NCBI GenBank assembly: GCA_010405405.1 | Contig: MU004232.1 | Location: 515,481-579,480 of the forward strand | Length of the DNA stretch: 64,000 bases | DNA from: Microthyrium microscopicum | Taxonomy: Eukaryota; Ascomycota; Dothideomycetes; Microthyriales; Microthyriaceae | Direction: 5' to 3' | Shown here: positions 43,897 through 55,400 of the stretch, one piece after another | Layout of the letters: each line of letters begins with the position of its first letter | Position numbering within the stretch: position 1 is the stretch's first letter | The notes under the pieces: model-generated | What the model saw: the letters and a program-made list of their open reading frames with translations, nothing else | What the model was told of the DNA's origin: nothing | Databases searched by the model: none | Made by a program: the position numbers and the translations under genes

Positions 43897-44989
43897 CTTG
43901 TGGGTTAGGCGGGTTTGCGGAAAGCCAAGGGGGTTATTGGTGATCTAAGTGTGAGGATCAACTAGGGCAACGCCACGGGGAAGGTGTGACGATGGCCTTT
44001 TCGTAAGGCTAGAAGGAGATACCTGTGTACCTAACTGTTCTGTCTGACTTGGTTGTTCTTGCTCCTCTTTTGGCGTTGCAGACATCTTGACCGCCTTCGG
44101 TATTCTTCGAAGGTTTCAACTAAGAAGGGAGAGTTGTTGATGGAACGGCCGGAAAATAGCACACTGTTTATGCAATGGGTCGGTAGCAGATAGAATTCAT
44201 GATCTGCTTTCGAAAGTTGTTCCTTCCAGCCTGTTATTTTTTGGGACGCCCGAAACGCAATAAGACTAACTGACTTGAGATGTCTATTGATACAAAGATC
44301 AATTTTCTTTATGTACGACAAGCTTTTGGTCAGCTTGCTCTAACAACTTCTATGAAGTCTGCATTTCCATCTCCAGCGAGCTTTGACAAAAGCTTTTAAG
44401 CCGTGTCTCGACAGATGTTTGAACTGATGATGCGGCAACTTATGTTTGCTTTGGCTCGCCGAAAGAACGATACCTCAAGAGAATGAATCTCAACATTGCT
44501 TCAAGCAAATGGGTATGAACAGAATGCATCAACCGCTTGGAGCAAAAGTTGCTCCCGTTTTGAGTGACGCGGTGAAAGCATTGCGATTTTTTGCCGATGA
44601 GGATTGTGAATAGCCTGCTGGATACCACGCCCCTTTGATACCTTGATATTTGCTTGTGTTGAAAACAATTTACACTCTTTGATTGTCGCAAAACATTCAA
44701 TCAATACAGCTAAAAGGGTTAAATGATTTGAAATGAGTAGGATGCTAGTTGACAAAACATTGATTGCCATGGACACAAAGATGCTTCAACTTAAGCCTGA
44801 AGATGACCGTCAGAGACTCTCGCATCCAAAGAACTTCATGCTTCATACCTAGGTAGGTAGTTGTGTATGAACTTCAGCCGCATCTTGTCTGCCAGCTACT
44901 ATATACTTCTATTGCCGCACTCTTATATGCTCATATCACAAAATGCAAGTCCAAGGCTCATTCCCGTACATCTAGCCGCCCTCGCCGAG
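43897..44989. other. Intergenic DNA
   Basis: No gene is supported. It may contain the eroded 5' part of copy P4. Confidence 0.4.
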
Positions 44990-45349
44990 TATGATGCTTC
45001 CATTTCTCTGTGGCGTCTTCGACATGCGTTTCTTCCTGCGGTATGCGAAGCCTGATCATCGTCTCACAGAAATCGTGCTCCAAACTGCGACCGAAGTCCT
45101 AACCGACCCAAGCACTCCCAAGGAACGAATTACCGAGATCAATATTATCTTCCAGAAAGAACAACTCAATACATCTATCGACTGGCCTGCCTGGAAGCTG
45201 AAACTGGAGATGAAGGTGCTATTGCACGCCTTCGTGGAATCGACAAGCGTCGGGAGAAGCGTGAGCGAATCCTTGACCATCCCAACAACCTGTATAATCT
45301 GCTCAAGTTGGGCGAAACTAAGCGAAAAGGAAAGGGACCTCGAAGTTAG
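44990..45349 (+). pseudogene. Decayed copy of member F, P4
   Basis: MRFFLRYAKPDHRLTEIVLQTATEVLTDPSTPKERITEINIIFQKEQ aligns (in short pieces) to the F segment from its Y-D-rich block to VVEFFKTKQ. After a frame change the other frame gives GDEGAIARLRG, DKRREKRERILDHPNNLYNLL and ends GKGPRS with TAG at 45347-45349. F has GDEEAIARLRQ and KRREKRQWILDHPNNLWNLL. The N-terminal half is missing. The lack of the minisatellite makes it an informative outgroup for the repeat expansion. Confidence 0.78.
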
Positions 45350-46464
45350 ATAATTATTGGCGAAGTGTCGAAGGATGACAAGTTGCCTTGTTTGGTCCCC
45401 GACCTCATGTTTGATTGGAATTCATCATACCAAAGGGGCTGGAGCATGTCTTGGTGTTCTGAGCCAACTGAAAGGGCAGAGAAGATTGTTGTGAAGGTAT
45501 AGAGAGGACGATGCGAATGTTTTGTTTGACCTGTTGAGATATTGATCCAGCATGAGGTCGTAAATATGTTTAGCAGAAGGACGATTTGCGTTTTTTTTTT
45601 GGCTAATATAAAGATGTCGAATGAGAAAATAGAGGCGTGTCTGGAACGCCCAAACAAGATTGCTTTGGTAGCTTCATCGAGTTTGCAGTATAGAAATAGT
45701 GATGCAGCTACTTCGAACCCCGATCCAAGTTCTACTACCCAGCTGACTCAGTGGTGCCGCCCCAGCAACAAAGCCCGTATCCTTCATTCTTCAGGTTATT
45801 TAGGAACCTTGAGTATTTCGTGTTCTTATCTAAGATTTGACTTGGAGAGTTCTATGATCTCTGAGATTGTAGTCTTTATAGCGCGAGATAAGCCAAAGAC
45901 AATGATAGTCCTCGTAAGAAGCATCACTATCAGATCGAAAAGCGGTTCAATGGATCGCGGGTCAATATTTGACAAATAGCGTGATCATTTCTTACACAAC
46001 ACTGTAGCCTCAAAGGTACGGTTTCGTGCTAGGGTCATGTCCCATTTCAGATAGTGACTTCTACCAGTTTCCTGAATCCACCAATGATACTTTTCAGTCC
46101 TCTGAAAAGACTTCTGAAGTCTTTGTGCCTATAACTTGATGGATGAAACTCTCAAAGAGCCTTCATTGTTCTTGTCATGAATATTTTTGACTGTACACGT
46201 TTGTCCAATTTCATCACAACAGTCAAAACACAGCATGACATGGCGGTGGTCATTACAAGGCCAGTATCTTTTCCGTCACAGACAACTAGAATGGCGGTTT
46301 CTAGGATACTACAGTAGTAAGCATAAAGGAATGGCCGTAGTACTTATCAATGGAAGAATGGGAACGGTTTTTACAATAGAAAAACATTTTTTGCATCATT
46401 ATCTAATTTGAACAAGTAGCCACGAAAGCGGCATGCGTCCACAAAACACAACTTTTAGAACCTT
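45350..46464. other. Intergenic DNA
   Basis: No gene is supported. It contains an A/T homopolymer near 45591-45600 and the 3' region of the archaemetzincin gene. Confidence 0.45.
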
Positions 46465-47478
46465 CTAGGCGGGACACTGTTCCAACAGCAACTTGATGAA
46501 GGCTCCAAGCGGAGCAAATACAGGATCCTGAGCTCCTCTTCCGTCACAGAACTCAAGCGTTCCCTTGAAAATGCTCCGAACTTCAACGTCCATAGCTTTT
46601 GCCAACTTGGTTATGCACAGCGGACAAAACATCGCAGGTTTTGCGACGGTGTGATACATGTGAGATCCCTTTTGCATTAGACAAGCAAATGCTTCACAAT
46701 GTAGAATGCCAAAATTGTGCCCAAGCTCGTGCAGAACTAGCCGAATTGTACGGACTAACCACACACTCTCCATGTCTTCTGATCGGGGCCCAACCATGAG
46801 CGATGGCAGTTGACCTCTCTTGTGGATAGCTTGGGCGAGTGGGTGACTGCCAGCGTCGCTGAGACGTATCGTTGTTGTTGGCCATTGTTGTTCACATCCC
46901 CAATGATAATCGAGGCTTTTGACCAAGTTGCCATTGGGCCACTCGTCACGGTCTCTATTAATGTGATTGAAGTGATCAAGTCTGGGATCCAGTTGCGTAG
47001 TCGACACGACAGCTATTCGCGCTAAAGGATCACTGACCCCTAGAATACTATTGTGATTCCAGTGGAGAGCATGGTCGGTGATGAGTGTCAATTGAAAACA
47101 ATCATCCGGTACCATGGCACTCAATTTGCTGAGAATATCGTTTGCATCTAGAGCCACAGGGTACGGACCAGCAGGAGCTTGGATGTTGAGGAGCTGCACT
47201 GGCTGGTCGTTTCCTTTCTTGAGACCAACGTTGTTATTGTCAGCATCCATCAAGACAAGTTCTAGCGTCTCTTCGAATTCCATAATATTCATCCCGGAAA
47301 AGAGGAGTTTGAGAAATGCCAGAATGTCTTTCGTATCTGGAGCAGGAACGGTAGGTCCACGGCAAACTTTCGAGTCAGGTTGAGCATAATGACGAAGCAA
47401 GTCAGCGTTGAATGCTAAACGAGCTATGCAAATTTTCTTCCGCTTTGGAGTGACTTTCACACGAGATCTCAGGTTTTC
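46465..47478 (-). CDS. Archaemetzincin (peptidase M54)
   Basis: The frame contains the family zinc signature HELGHNFGILHC (H244, H248 and H254 counted from the GTG at 47460), followed by C260-L-M and a C-P-L-C pair (C279, C282). This is the unusual four-cysteine second zinc site of archaemetzincins. Upstream, KVTPKRKKICIARL corresponds to the first strand of the catalytic domain, and IAVVSTTQLDP to a conserved internal block. Human AMZ1/2 and archaeal relatives are putative aminopeptidases with poorly known substrates. No ATG opens this frame: GAA at 47478 follows an in-frame TAG (47479-47481), so the true start is upstream through a spliced exon, or the gene is damaged. The C-terminus ends ...LLLEQCPA. 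It is cytosolic. Confidence 0.85.
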   Translation of the reverse strand, partial: ENLRSRVKVTPKRKKICIARLAFNADLLRHYAQPDSKVCRGPTVPAPDTKDILAFLKLLFSGMNIMEFEETLELVLMDADNNNVGLKKGNDQPVQLLNIQAPAGPYPVALDANDILSKLSAMVPDDCFQLTLITDHALHWNHNSILGVSDPLARIAVVSTTQLDPRLDHFNHINRDRDEWPNGNLVKSLDYHWGCEQQWPTTTIRLSDAGSHPLAQAIHKRGQLPSLMVGPRSEDMESVWLVRTIRLVLHELGHNFGILHCEAFACLMQKGSHMYHTVAKPAMFCPLCITKLAKAMDVEVRSIFKGTLEFCDGRGAQDPVFAPLGAFIKLLLEQCPA

Positions 47479-48157
47479 CTAGTCCCTGAAATTCTGCACA
47501 TTGATAGTCTGATTTGCGGAATGATTGATATTGCATTTGTGGTTGTATTTGCCGCCTTCAGCATGGTCGGAACCGCGACCGAGTGGATCATCGTCAGGAT
47601 CATGATCCCAATGCGCAAAAGCGCCAGATGCGAGGTTTTGAAGATATACGGGACAATTTCCTGGCGGATTGGGGTACGTAAGAGGCTTGTCAAGAGGAGT
47701 ATCTGGAAGAGCCTGATCAAGGTTAGTACATGGAAAAAGGATTATCGGGACTCAAAGGGTTGACAAAATACATGGAATATTCCCATCAACTGCGATAATA
47801 CAATCCGTAGTTGATAGGAGCCTGTCATGTAATTTTTCCGGCATCTGCTCTTGTACGGTAGTAGTGAAAACGTACCAATGGAGCACAAAAGTACTTTCGT
47901 CCTAGAGCGCTTGAAGGGACTTCAACGTTTTCCTGCTCTTCTTCTTTTGCATTACAGTCCTCCCATTGGTCTGACATGAAATCTTCTCTCACGGACGGAT
48001 GGCTGCTGACACCGAATTGAATTCTTGGGTCGGTCTTCGCGGAGCTAAGTTTCGAGTCGCCAGGCGCAGGATCCGCGACTGTTGATTTGCTGTTTCGAGA
48101 ATCAAGAGGATCAGTAGAAACAGGGTGATCACCCACAGAGCCAGAAATAGGCTCCAT
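47479..48157 (-). CDS. Frame upstream of archaemetzincin (separate small gene or its 5' exons)
   Basis: Exon 48157-47876 (MEPISGSVGDHP..) could join via a 163-nt intron (GTACGT..CTAACCTTGATCAG) to 47712-47479, giving 171 residues that end NVQNFRD just before TAG. The product is hydrophilic, acidic and unrecognised (PLTYPNPPGNCPVYLQN; DHDPDDDPLGRG). The second exon is in exactly the same frame as the archaemetzincin frame, with one TAG between them. This suggests a single gene whose N-terminal part is interrupted by an unrecognised intron or a stop mutation. Fungal archaemetzincins often have a long N-terminal extension, which would fit. Confidence 0.4.
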
Positions 48158-48746
48158 AAGGACGGAAGTGCTTTGGATGATTTCGATGCTGATATGAAGA
48201 TGGAGTTGATGGTGAGGTTATCAAGAACGAGAGATCTTCACAGGTTTTAAATAAAATAGCCAAAAGCTCTGGCCGAACTCTCCTTGGCGAGCTAAACACA
48301 ATAGAGCTAGAACAACTGATGCAATCTTTTAAATTGGCCAGGCGCAGACCACGATGGAACGACGGAGGTGAGGACTCGCATAATGCGACTTGGCTAGGTG
48401 TGCTTGCACGCAAGAACAAGAGACCCGCATGATGGCTCTCGAAAGAACAAGCGATCGCAACCTGTTAAGGTGGACACCAAAGACCTAGACATTGGTTCTT
48501 GCGAACATATGTGGAGCAGGCACAGGCGATGGCTTGCCGAGCACACAGATCCGCATAATGATCCTCGCAAGAACAGGCGATGGCCACCTGATCCGACCAC
48601 TGATCAGTGCAGAACGTCTACAGCTAGGTGAGCGGATAAGATATTCATAAACAACGAAGTATGTAAAGATGTGAAATTATTTGAATTCTGATGAGCCTTA
48701 TATATGACCTGCAGAAGGTTTGATTGAGTACTTACAAGGGAGGCAT
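48158..48746. other. Intergenic DNA with imperfect repeats
   Basis: Two related 44-bp stretches (about 48421-48463 and 48547-48591, CCGCATGATGGCTCTCG.. and CCGCATAATGATCCTCG..) and a looser third near 48377 read as DPHDGSRKNKR, DPHNDPRKNRR and DSHNATWLG..RKNKR on the plus strand. No start or splice support for a gene was found. Confidence 0.4.
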
Positions 48747-51198
48747 CTACCAAAGTTCACATGTCGGTTTCTTGGAAGGACAATTGAAACTTGACCTGAA
48801 GTCTTTGCTATTCGCCATAGTTCCCAAAATACGTGCCCATTTGGGAGCATGAGGATCAGTATAGATGCGATTGATGGCGGTCTCCTTGCGACTCGTTCCG
48901 CACCACCAGTTTGCATAGCTGACAAAGAAGAGTTGATCTTGGCTAAAGTGTTCCAATCCAGGGAGGTTATCGTTGGAGTTTTCCTTCCTGCGCATTTGCC
49001 AAGCGGCAAATGATGCAGATAGACCACCAGCGTCGGCAATGTTTTCTCCTAGAGTGAGCCGTCCATTGACATGGAGTGGTTTATCGTCTGGGCCATCAAT
49101 CGAGTAGTTGCCATATTGGTCAACAAAGCACTGGGCGCGCTTTTGGAACTCTTCAACAGTCTTTTTGGTCCACCAATCGGTATAGTTGCCATTCTGGTCG
49201 TAATGGCGACCAGTTGAGTCAAAAGCATGGGAAAGTTCATGGCCAGCGACGGCGCCAAATGCTCCGTAGCTGACAAATGGTGGGACGTTGACATCGAACA
49301 CTGGGAATTGCATAATTCCGGCGGGGAAGACAATCTCGTTGCCTGGAGGGTTGTAGTAGGCATTGACTGTAGGTGCACTCATTCCCCACTCTGCTCGATC
49401 GACTGGTTTGCTCAAAGAATTCCAAGATCTAGCCTCTTCGAATTTGCTGATAGAAAGTGCGTTGTCTAAGAAGGTGGAAGACGAAACAGATACCTCTTTA
49501 TAATAGTCCTTGAGATCTCCTGGATTCATGACATCAGGGGATTCTGTCGGATAGCCGATTTTTTGAACTATGTTGTGCACCTTGCGGATTGCCAAGTCAA
49601 TGACTTTATCGTCCATCCATGGTGTTTTCTTCAAGACTTCGACAAACTGGTCCTTGATATCTGAAACGATGGTATCGCCGAACTCTTTTGCTTTTGCTGA
49701 AAACGCCTTTTCGATGAAGAAGCGGCTCAGGATCCACCCAAGGCCACCATCAACGTGATTTACACAAGTTCTCCATCTCTCGGGAGTGGAATCGGGGTCC
49801 TAGAAATTAGCGTGAGTTTACGATGTAAAATTGAATATTCTTACCTTGCCTTGGAGTTCGTTAGAAAATCGTTTGTACGGCGTTACCGCAGGTGCATCAA
49901 CATAGGAAGCAAGAGCTTGTACAGCCTTCCAGATGAAGTAACTTTGGATCGTTGCGTCCGAAGTGTCAGAAAGAATATCCGAAAGCTTCTTCAGGTATGG
50001 TGGTGAAGCCACGATAATTCTCTTAATGTCGTAATCTGTTGGTGCGAGGCTCTTGAGAATTGAGGCCAAGTCAATTTGAGGAATCAAATTGGAGGCACTT
50101 TCAAGTGACATTGGGTTGTAATAGTACTGGTATGGTTAGCACTGCTGGGAAAGATCGAGATTTTACTAACTGTGACGTCTTCGCGTTCTTGCTGCGTTGG
50201 AGCTGCCTCTGCGAGTTTCTTTTCGAATTCAACAACATCGGCAAAAGAATCCTTCTCTCCACTTGGCATCAAGACGGATAGTACTGAAATAATCATGTCC
50301 TGATATTTCTTGACCAGTTTCTCGTCCTCGTAGCGTTCCTTTGCTGGAAGTCCGATGCGCCACGGAGGAGAAACACTGATGACCACGACATCCACGTCGG
50401 TATCATCCGGTCCAGTTCCTGGAGAAACAAGCGCAGAAACGCCAATACTTGAGAGATAGACGAGAGTATCCTTGATTGCCGAAGTTTTCTCGTCCTGAGA
50501 CATTTTCGACTCGGGACTTTTGGCTGGAAATTTCTCCTTGATGGTGTTGACAACCTTCAATAGTGGTTCCACGCCCAGATTTTTTATGGTGGGTTCGTCC
50601 AAGCAGGCATCGTAGGCATCTCTCATCTTCTGAAAATTTTGCTCGTCTGCAGACTTGCTTGAGGCACCAAGCCGAGCCGGTGAAAAGTAAGAGTGCATAG
50701 ACTTCTCCGGGTAATCAGCTTCCAAAATATGTCTAAGAAGTTGTTGAGAGTTTTCAGCCATGCTAGTGCCGGTGAAAGCATCTCCTTGATCAGGTCTCAA
50801 ATCGTGTCTCTCTCGCCACCCACCGCAGACCAACTCTTCGAAATCAGTACATGGATCAAGCTCTTTGTACTGTGGAGAGAGATTGTACAAAATCTCCGAA
50901 GAGGCGTGGATACATGCCGGGGTTAAACAGGTGTTCGCCTCTGATGGCTTTTTGTGAGAGCTATGTTGTTGAGGTACCTCAACATTAATGGTGGAGAAAT
51001 CTTTTCAAAGATTAACGCAAGCATGGTGCTTCAAGCTTTAGTCTGCATACCTGAGGCTCGCCAGTTCCATAAAGCCAAGGTAGTCAAAGCAATGAGCGAT
51101 AGGACGACAAGACCTCGTCTGCCGCCTTGTTGTCTCCGCTTTGGGGCTTCATATGATGGGAGCTCGAAGCTTAACGTCTTCTCGTCCCTGTAAGCCAT
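48747..51198 (-). CDS. Neprilysin-like membrane metallopeptidase (M13)
   Basis: Four exons: 51198-51051, 50940-50171, 50126-49845 and 49799-48747. Introns are 110, 44 and 45 nt and all phases agree, giving 750 residues, the usual size. A basic cytosolic N-terminus (EAPKRRQQGGRRG) is followed by one signal-anchor helix (LVVLSLIALTTLALWNW), so it is a type II membrane protein. The extracellular part has paired cysteines (CLTPACIHAS; DPCTDFEELVCGGW), the conserved NAYYNPPGNEIVFPAG substrate-binding block, the zinc motif GHELSHAFD with E in GENIADAGG as third ligand, and the C-terminal CELW. M13 enzymes cut small peptides outside the cell or in secretory compartments. Fungal members are little studied. 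The neighbouring archaemetzincin is co-oriented but unrelated. Confidence 0.94.
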
Positions 51199-51369
51199 CT
51201 CGGAATTTCTATGAGAGATGCAAAAGGTTTCTGTCAGGATGATGAAGGATTGTAGACTCGAAAGCCTTTTAAGTAGTGAGAAGTAAAGAGTGGAAAGAGT
51301 CAGCCTTGAGTCGTCTGTTGTTATCTGTTGTGATGAAGAACATGCTAAGGGATTAGATAATCGCAGGAC

Positions 51370-51400
51370 CTAATTAGGGATAACATAATCCCCTAATTAG
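51370..51400. repeat. Palindrome at the edge of the AT-rich block
   Basis: CTAATTAGGG (51370-51379) and CCCTAATTAG (51391-51400) form a perfect 10-bp inverted repeat with an 11-nt spacer. The arms extend imperfectly outward (AGGAC on the left, GTCCT on the right). Just beyond it base composition drops sharply in GC. Confidence 0.9.
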
Positions 51401-52499
51401 CGTGTCCTAAAAACTATATTAGGCCCTTAGACTCCTATAGTAATTAACTATACTTTATTTCTTATATTCTTATAATATTTAATAGTAATAATTTAATTTA
51501 ATTAAGACCTCTAGATAATAAATCTCTTATAAGAATTTCTAGATTTATCTTATTATTAATAATTACTTAGGATTAATATCTAGTAAGATATACTCTAAGA
51601 ATATTATTCTTTAATTAGCTAGCTTTATTATAGCCTAATACTTAGTAACTATATATTAGGAAATAATTCTTAGAATTTATATATAATAATATTTCCTACT
51701 ATAATATATCTTAAAAATATCTTAAATTATCTTTAATTTAAACTATTACTTTAAGAATTATTAAATATATTATAAGAATTATTTCTCTTATAATAATATT
51801 CTCTTTATCTTTACTAACCTTTATTACGTTAATTATATAGCTATTAGATAGAATATAGGAACTTTTCTTTAGAAAATTCTTTAGGATAACGTTATAAAAA
51901 CTTTACTATATAGATTAAAGCTAATAAGTAATAATATAAACTCTTAGCCTTAGGTTATCTTAGGAAATTAGATTAAGATTTTATCTATACTAAGAAAGTA
52001 TAAAAATTTACTTTAGAATAATTTCTTAACTCTAGATTTTATTTAACTAACTTTAGTATAGAAACTTTTAGACTTTAAGACTCTTTCTCTACTTTACTAA
52101 GATTATACTCTTTATTAAAACTATTACTTTCTTTTACTAAAATAAATAACTAATATAATAATATTATAGTTTAAGCTATAGAATAAAATACTTAGTAAGT
52201 ATAATACTAAGCCTAAGTTATTAATCTAAATCTCTAAGATAAATAACTTATTCTTATATTATTAAATAACTTTTCTAGTATACTAAATCTTAGTTTTAAC
52301 CTTATAACTTAAGTTACTAATATTTAATAATTAGGGCTCTAAGCTCTAAACTATTTTACTAATATATATTAAGTTAATTCTTAGACTATTAACTATCTTT
52401 TTACTAAACTATAAACTTCCTCCTAGGCTTAAAAATATACTTTTAAGAGACTTAACTATATTCTTTAAGCTTATAACTAAACTTTCTAACGTAATAATA
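51401..52499. other. RIP-like AT-rich DNA, unassigned
   Basis: Almost free of G and C, with TA the dominant dinucleotide. No open frame of note. It probably includes the left end of the adjacent retroelement fossil or another decayed repeat, but I cannot tell which. Confidence 0.5.
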
Positions 52500-55400
52500 A
52501 TAGAAATTAGTAGTTTATAAATAAGCTTATTCTTTTTTAGGAAGTATTATTTTACTTTACTACTAATAAGTAAATTAAATAAGATTATAGCCCTAAACCT
52601 ATAAAGGACGTTTAATATACTTAGTAGTAAAAAATAGTAAATTATATTACTAAATTAACTTTTTACTTTAATATAAGTAAGTTTACTTTATATACTTAAG
52701 ATTACTAAGTAAATAAAATTAAGGCTTATACTTAAACTTAAACTTTAATTTAGAAAACTTTATAAATAAGTATTAGTTACTTAAACCTTATAGGAAAGCT
52801 AAGTAAGGAGTTAGATAAGATTATTAAATTACTCTTTTAAACTTTTAGTTCCTAAAAACTTATTAAAATAATAAGAAACGTTCTTTAAGAATAAAGATAA
52901 TATTTAACTAAGTTTAAAATGCCTCTTAATAGTTTATTCTTTAGGAAACTAAGTAAGTATAATATTTAGGCTAAGAACTTTCTTTATACTTTTAAGGCTA
53001 GTAAAGATATCCTTCTTTTAGATTCTACTCTATCTAAGTAGTAAAAAATTATTAAGGTTAAAGAATATCTTTCTATTAAGTAATATTTCCTATAGACTAA
53101 TTTAGCTTAGTAATAGATTATAGAGAAGTTTAAGATACTTAAAAGTTTATCTTACTTTTTTATCTACTTTTAACTTATATTTAGTATTAAGAAAGATATA
53201 CTTAAGGTTAGTATCTAGTAAAATTATATATTATAAGTTTTATTTACTAAGGAATTTATTTATTATCTTTATATTTTATAGACTTAAATAAATTTTATAC
53301 TTATTAATTATAAAATAAGTATCTAAATCTAAGAAAGCTTTAAAGAATAAGTTACTCTTAAAGCTAAGTATAAGTATAGTGCTATTCTTAACTCTATAGT
53401 TAATATTTTAGCTTTTAAATAAGAAATTATTAAATATAATATAGACTCTTATAAGAATATATGTAATACTTATAATACTTATAAGCTAAAGTAGCTTAAT
53501 AAAATCTTTTCTAGTTTTAAGGAAAATAAAGAGCTTATTCTAAATACTAATTCTAAGGAATATCTTAAAGAAATTAATAATAAAAGCTATATTAATAATA
53601 AGCTTAAGTTAGATAATAAAAATTTAGAGTAGCTTAATACTATAAATAGCTATAGTTACTATTCTAAAGAATAATATAATACTTAATACTTTAAGAAATT
53701 TAACTCTAATAAAAAGTTATAGCCCTCTTATAAAAAAGACTCTAAAAATAAGAAAGCTCTTATAAATAACTTTAAACTTAAGTACTAAAATTATAATAAA
53801 CTTAGCTATTATACTATAAATTATAAAAAGCCTAACTAGTAATAATAAGGTTTAAAAAACTATTATTACTAGAAAATAAATAAGAATCTTCTAGCTTAGA
53901 ATTAAAATACCTTACTTATTTATATAATAATTAATAAGCTTTTCTTAACTATATAAGTAAATATAATAATACTTTTTTATATTTACTTATTTACTTATAT
54001 TATAAAAATTATTCTATTAAGACTATAGCTTTCTTAGACTTAGAAGCTAACTTTATTTATATTAGTTAAAAGATTATTAGAAAACTTAAAGCTCTTATAA
54101 TACTTATCCTAAAGAAAGAAGTTACTTTTATAGATAGCTATATAATTATAACTTCTTTTAAGATTTACTTACCTTATTATATTAAGACCTTTTATAGCTA
54201 CTTTAAGGCTTATATCCTAGATATTTTTAATCTTAATATTATTTTTAGACTCTTATAGTTCTAGTTATATAATCTATAAATTAATTAAATAATAAGGTAA
54301 ATTAAGCTTATAAAATAACGCTTAGAAGGCTTATATACTTATAAGCTTACTATAGAATGCTAAGTAGAGCCTCTTTATAATAAGGAAAGCTACTTAGAAT
54401 AAATAGAGTAGTTTATAGCTAGCTCTCTTTATATAATCTTTTAAGTACTTTAAAATAAAATAAAAAGAGTAAGAGATAAAGTTAAGAGTATTCTTTAGCT
54501 AATTTATAAAATATAGGAATAGCCTAATATTCTCTTAATAACTAATAACCTTAATATTAATAAACTTACTCTAAAAGATAAAGATATATAAAAACTTTTA
54601 AATAATTATTATAAGTTCTTTTATTATATTCTTCCTAAACTTTCTTTATACTTTAAGTTTAATTATAAAATTTTTATAAGGAACGCTCCTCTTTATAACT
54701 AAGCTTATTATTAGATATCTAGCCTATAACTAAAAGAGTAAAAAAAGTAGATTTAAAAACTACTTACTAAAAGACTTATTAAAGTCTTAAAAAGTCCTTA
54801 AGGTTTTCCTATCTTATTTATATTAAAGCTAGAAAAAAAATAGAGAATATATATTAATTACTATTTACTTAATATAGTTATATATAAGGATACTTATTTC
54901 TTACTATAGATTAATAAGTATCTTAATACTATTAATAGAGTAAGATTCTTCTCTAAGCTTAACTTTTTATTAAGCTATTAGTAAGTCTATATAATAAAAA
55001 AAGATATTAAAAAAATAGCCTTTAATACTAAGTTTAGAAAGTATAAGTTTTTTATTATACTTTTTAGATTAATAAATATGCTATTATTCTTTTAGTATAT
55101 AATAAATATATTTCTTTAGCCTTTTTTATTAACTTATATAATTATTTACTTAAATAATATTATTATTTACTTAGATACTATAAAGAAATATTATAAGTAT
55201 ATTATCTAAGTTTTAAAGATTCTCTAAAATAATAAGCTCTATACTTATCTTAATAAATATATCTTTAGAGTTAAGAAGATTAAATTCTATAGCTATAAAG
55301 TAGAAAGTTAGTAAATCTAACTCTTATATAAAAAGACTACCTTAATTAAGTCCTAGCTTATACTTAAGAACGTATATAAAGTACGTTAATTCCTTAGTCT

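Noticed and set aside
51374-51390. TAGGGATAAC resembling the start of a homing-endonuclease (I-SceI) site
   Set aside because: The second half of the site does not match; it is part of the local inverted repeat.
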